Origin: JAVKFY01 sp040223615
GTDB taxonomy: Bacteria; Pseudomonadota; Alphaproteobacteria; GCA-2731375
Assembly (NCBI GenBank): GCA_040223615.1
Contig: JAVKFY010000026.1
Span: 1 to 14,310 of the forward strand
Direction of reading: 5' to 3'
Length of the DNA: 14,310 bases
The notes below the pieces were generated by a model. That model saw only the letters and a list, made by a program, of their open reading frames with translations. It made no database searches and was not told the DNA's origin. Of this stretch, positions 14,248 to 14,310 are shown in pieces (the stretch's first letter is position 1; each line of letters opens with the position of its first letter). A program made the position numbers and the translations under genes.

Positions 14248-14310
14248 TCGCGCGTCCTCTCCACCTGATGGGGCACGCCGCCGACGCAAGGCGCCGGCGG
14301 CCGTGGCCTG

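Noticed and set aside
14277..14301. GC-only hairpin (7-bp stem, 11-base loop) upstream of the Cys-repeat gene
   Set aside because: Short all-GC stems are expected by chance in DNA this GC-rich and nothing else supports a function.

Overview
The window is GC-rich DNA with long antisense open frames. Codon usage, the Shine-Dalgarno sites, the IS630-type transposase remnant and the gene content suggest a high-GC proteobacterium, most likely an alphaproteobacterium. That assignment is inference; no rRNA or marker gene is present.

Layout. (1) 1-182 has no recognisable gene. (2) 183-1913 (minus) is a full-length IlvD/Edd-family dehydratase. (3) 1914-3194 is a decayed zone. It holds the C-terminal stub of a hydantoinase A-type gene (minus, about 2431-2640) abutting an IS630-type transposase remnant (plus, 2684-3050) with an internal out-of-frame deletion. 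Beyond that lie three abutting 15-bp dyads (3156-3199). (4) 3195-9886 is a tightly packed minus-strand operon. In transcription order it encodes a PqqD-like protein with an unusual C-terminal tail, two GT2 glycosyltransferases, a PF14907-type nucleotidyltransferase, an ABC exporter with fused ATPase, and an HprK-like kinase fused to a third GT2 domain. Five of the six genes are spaced from a 14-nt overlap to a 19-nt gap. A near-consensus sigma-54 promoter (10013-10028, GG-N10-GC) sits 127 nt upstream of the first start codon. (5) 10031-11479 (minus) is an alkaline-phosphatase-superfamily protein with atypical active-site motifs. It is divergent from (6) 11615-13141 (plus), a polytopic membrane protein resembling GT-C glycosyltransferases. 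A perfect 15-bp inverted repeat lies almost exactly midway between their start codons. (7) 13279-14247 (minus) is a secreted protein made of nine cysteine-pair repeats with invariant internal spacing.

How the parts may fit. Glycosyltransferases, an exporter, an HprK-like kinase, a nucleotidyltransferase and a PqqD-like carrier together suggest a cell-surface glycoconjugate or modified-peptide pathway. The GT-C-like protein, the phosphatase-like protein and perhaps the Cys-repeat secreted protein could be accessory. PqqD-like, HprK-like and PF14907 proteins recur together near exopolysaccharide and RiPP-like loci. The combination here, with a kinase-GT2 fusion, a PqqD carrying a leucine/acidic tail and a sigma-54 promoter, is the best candidate for a poorly described system. 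No precursor peptide, radical SAM enzyme, asparagine synthetase-like cyclase or polymerase is visible, so the product is unknown.
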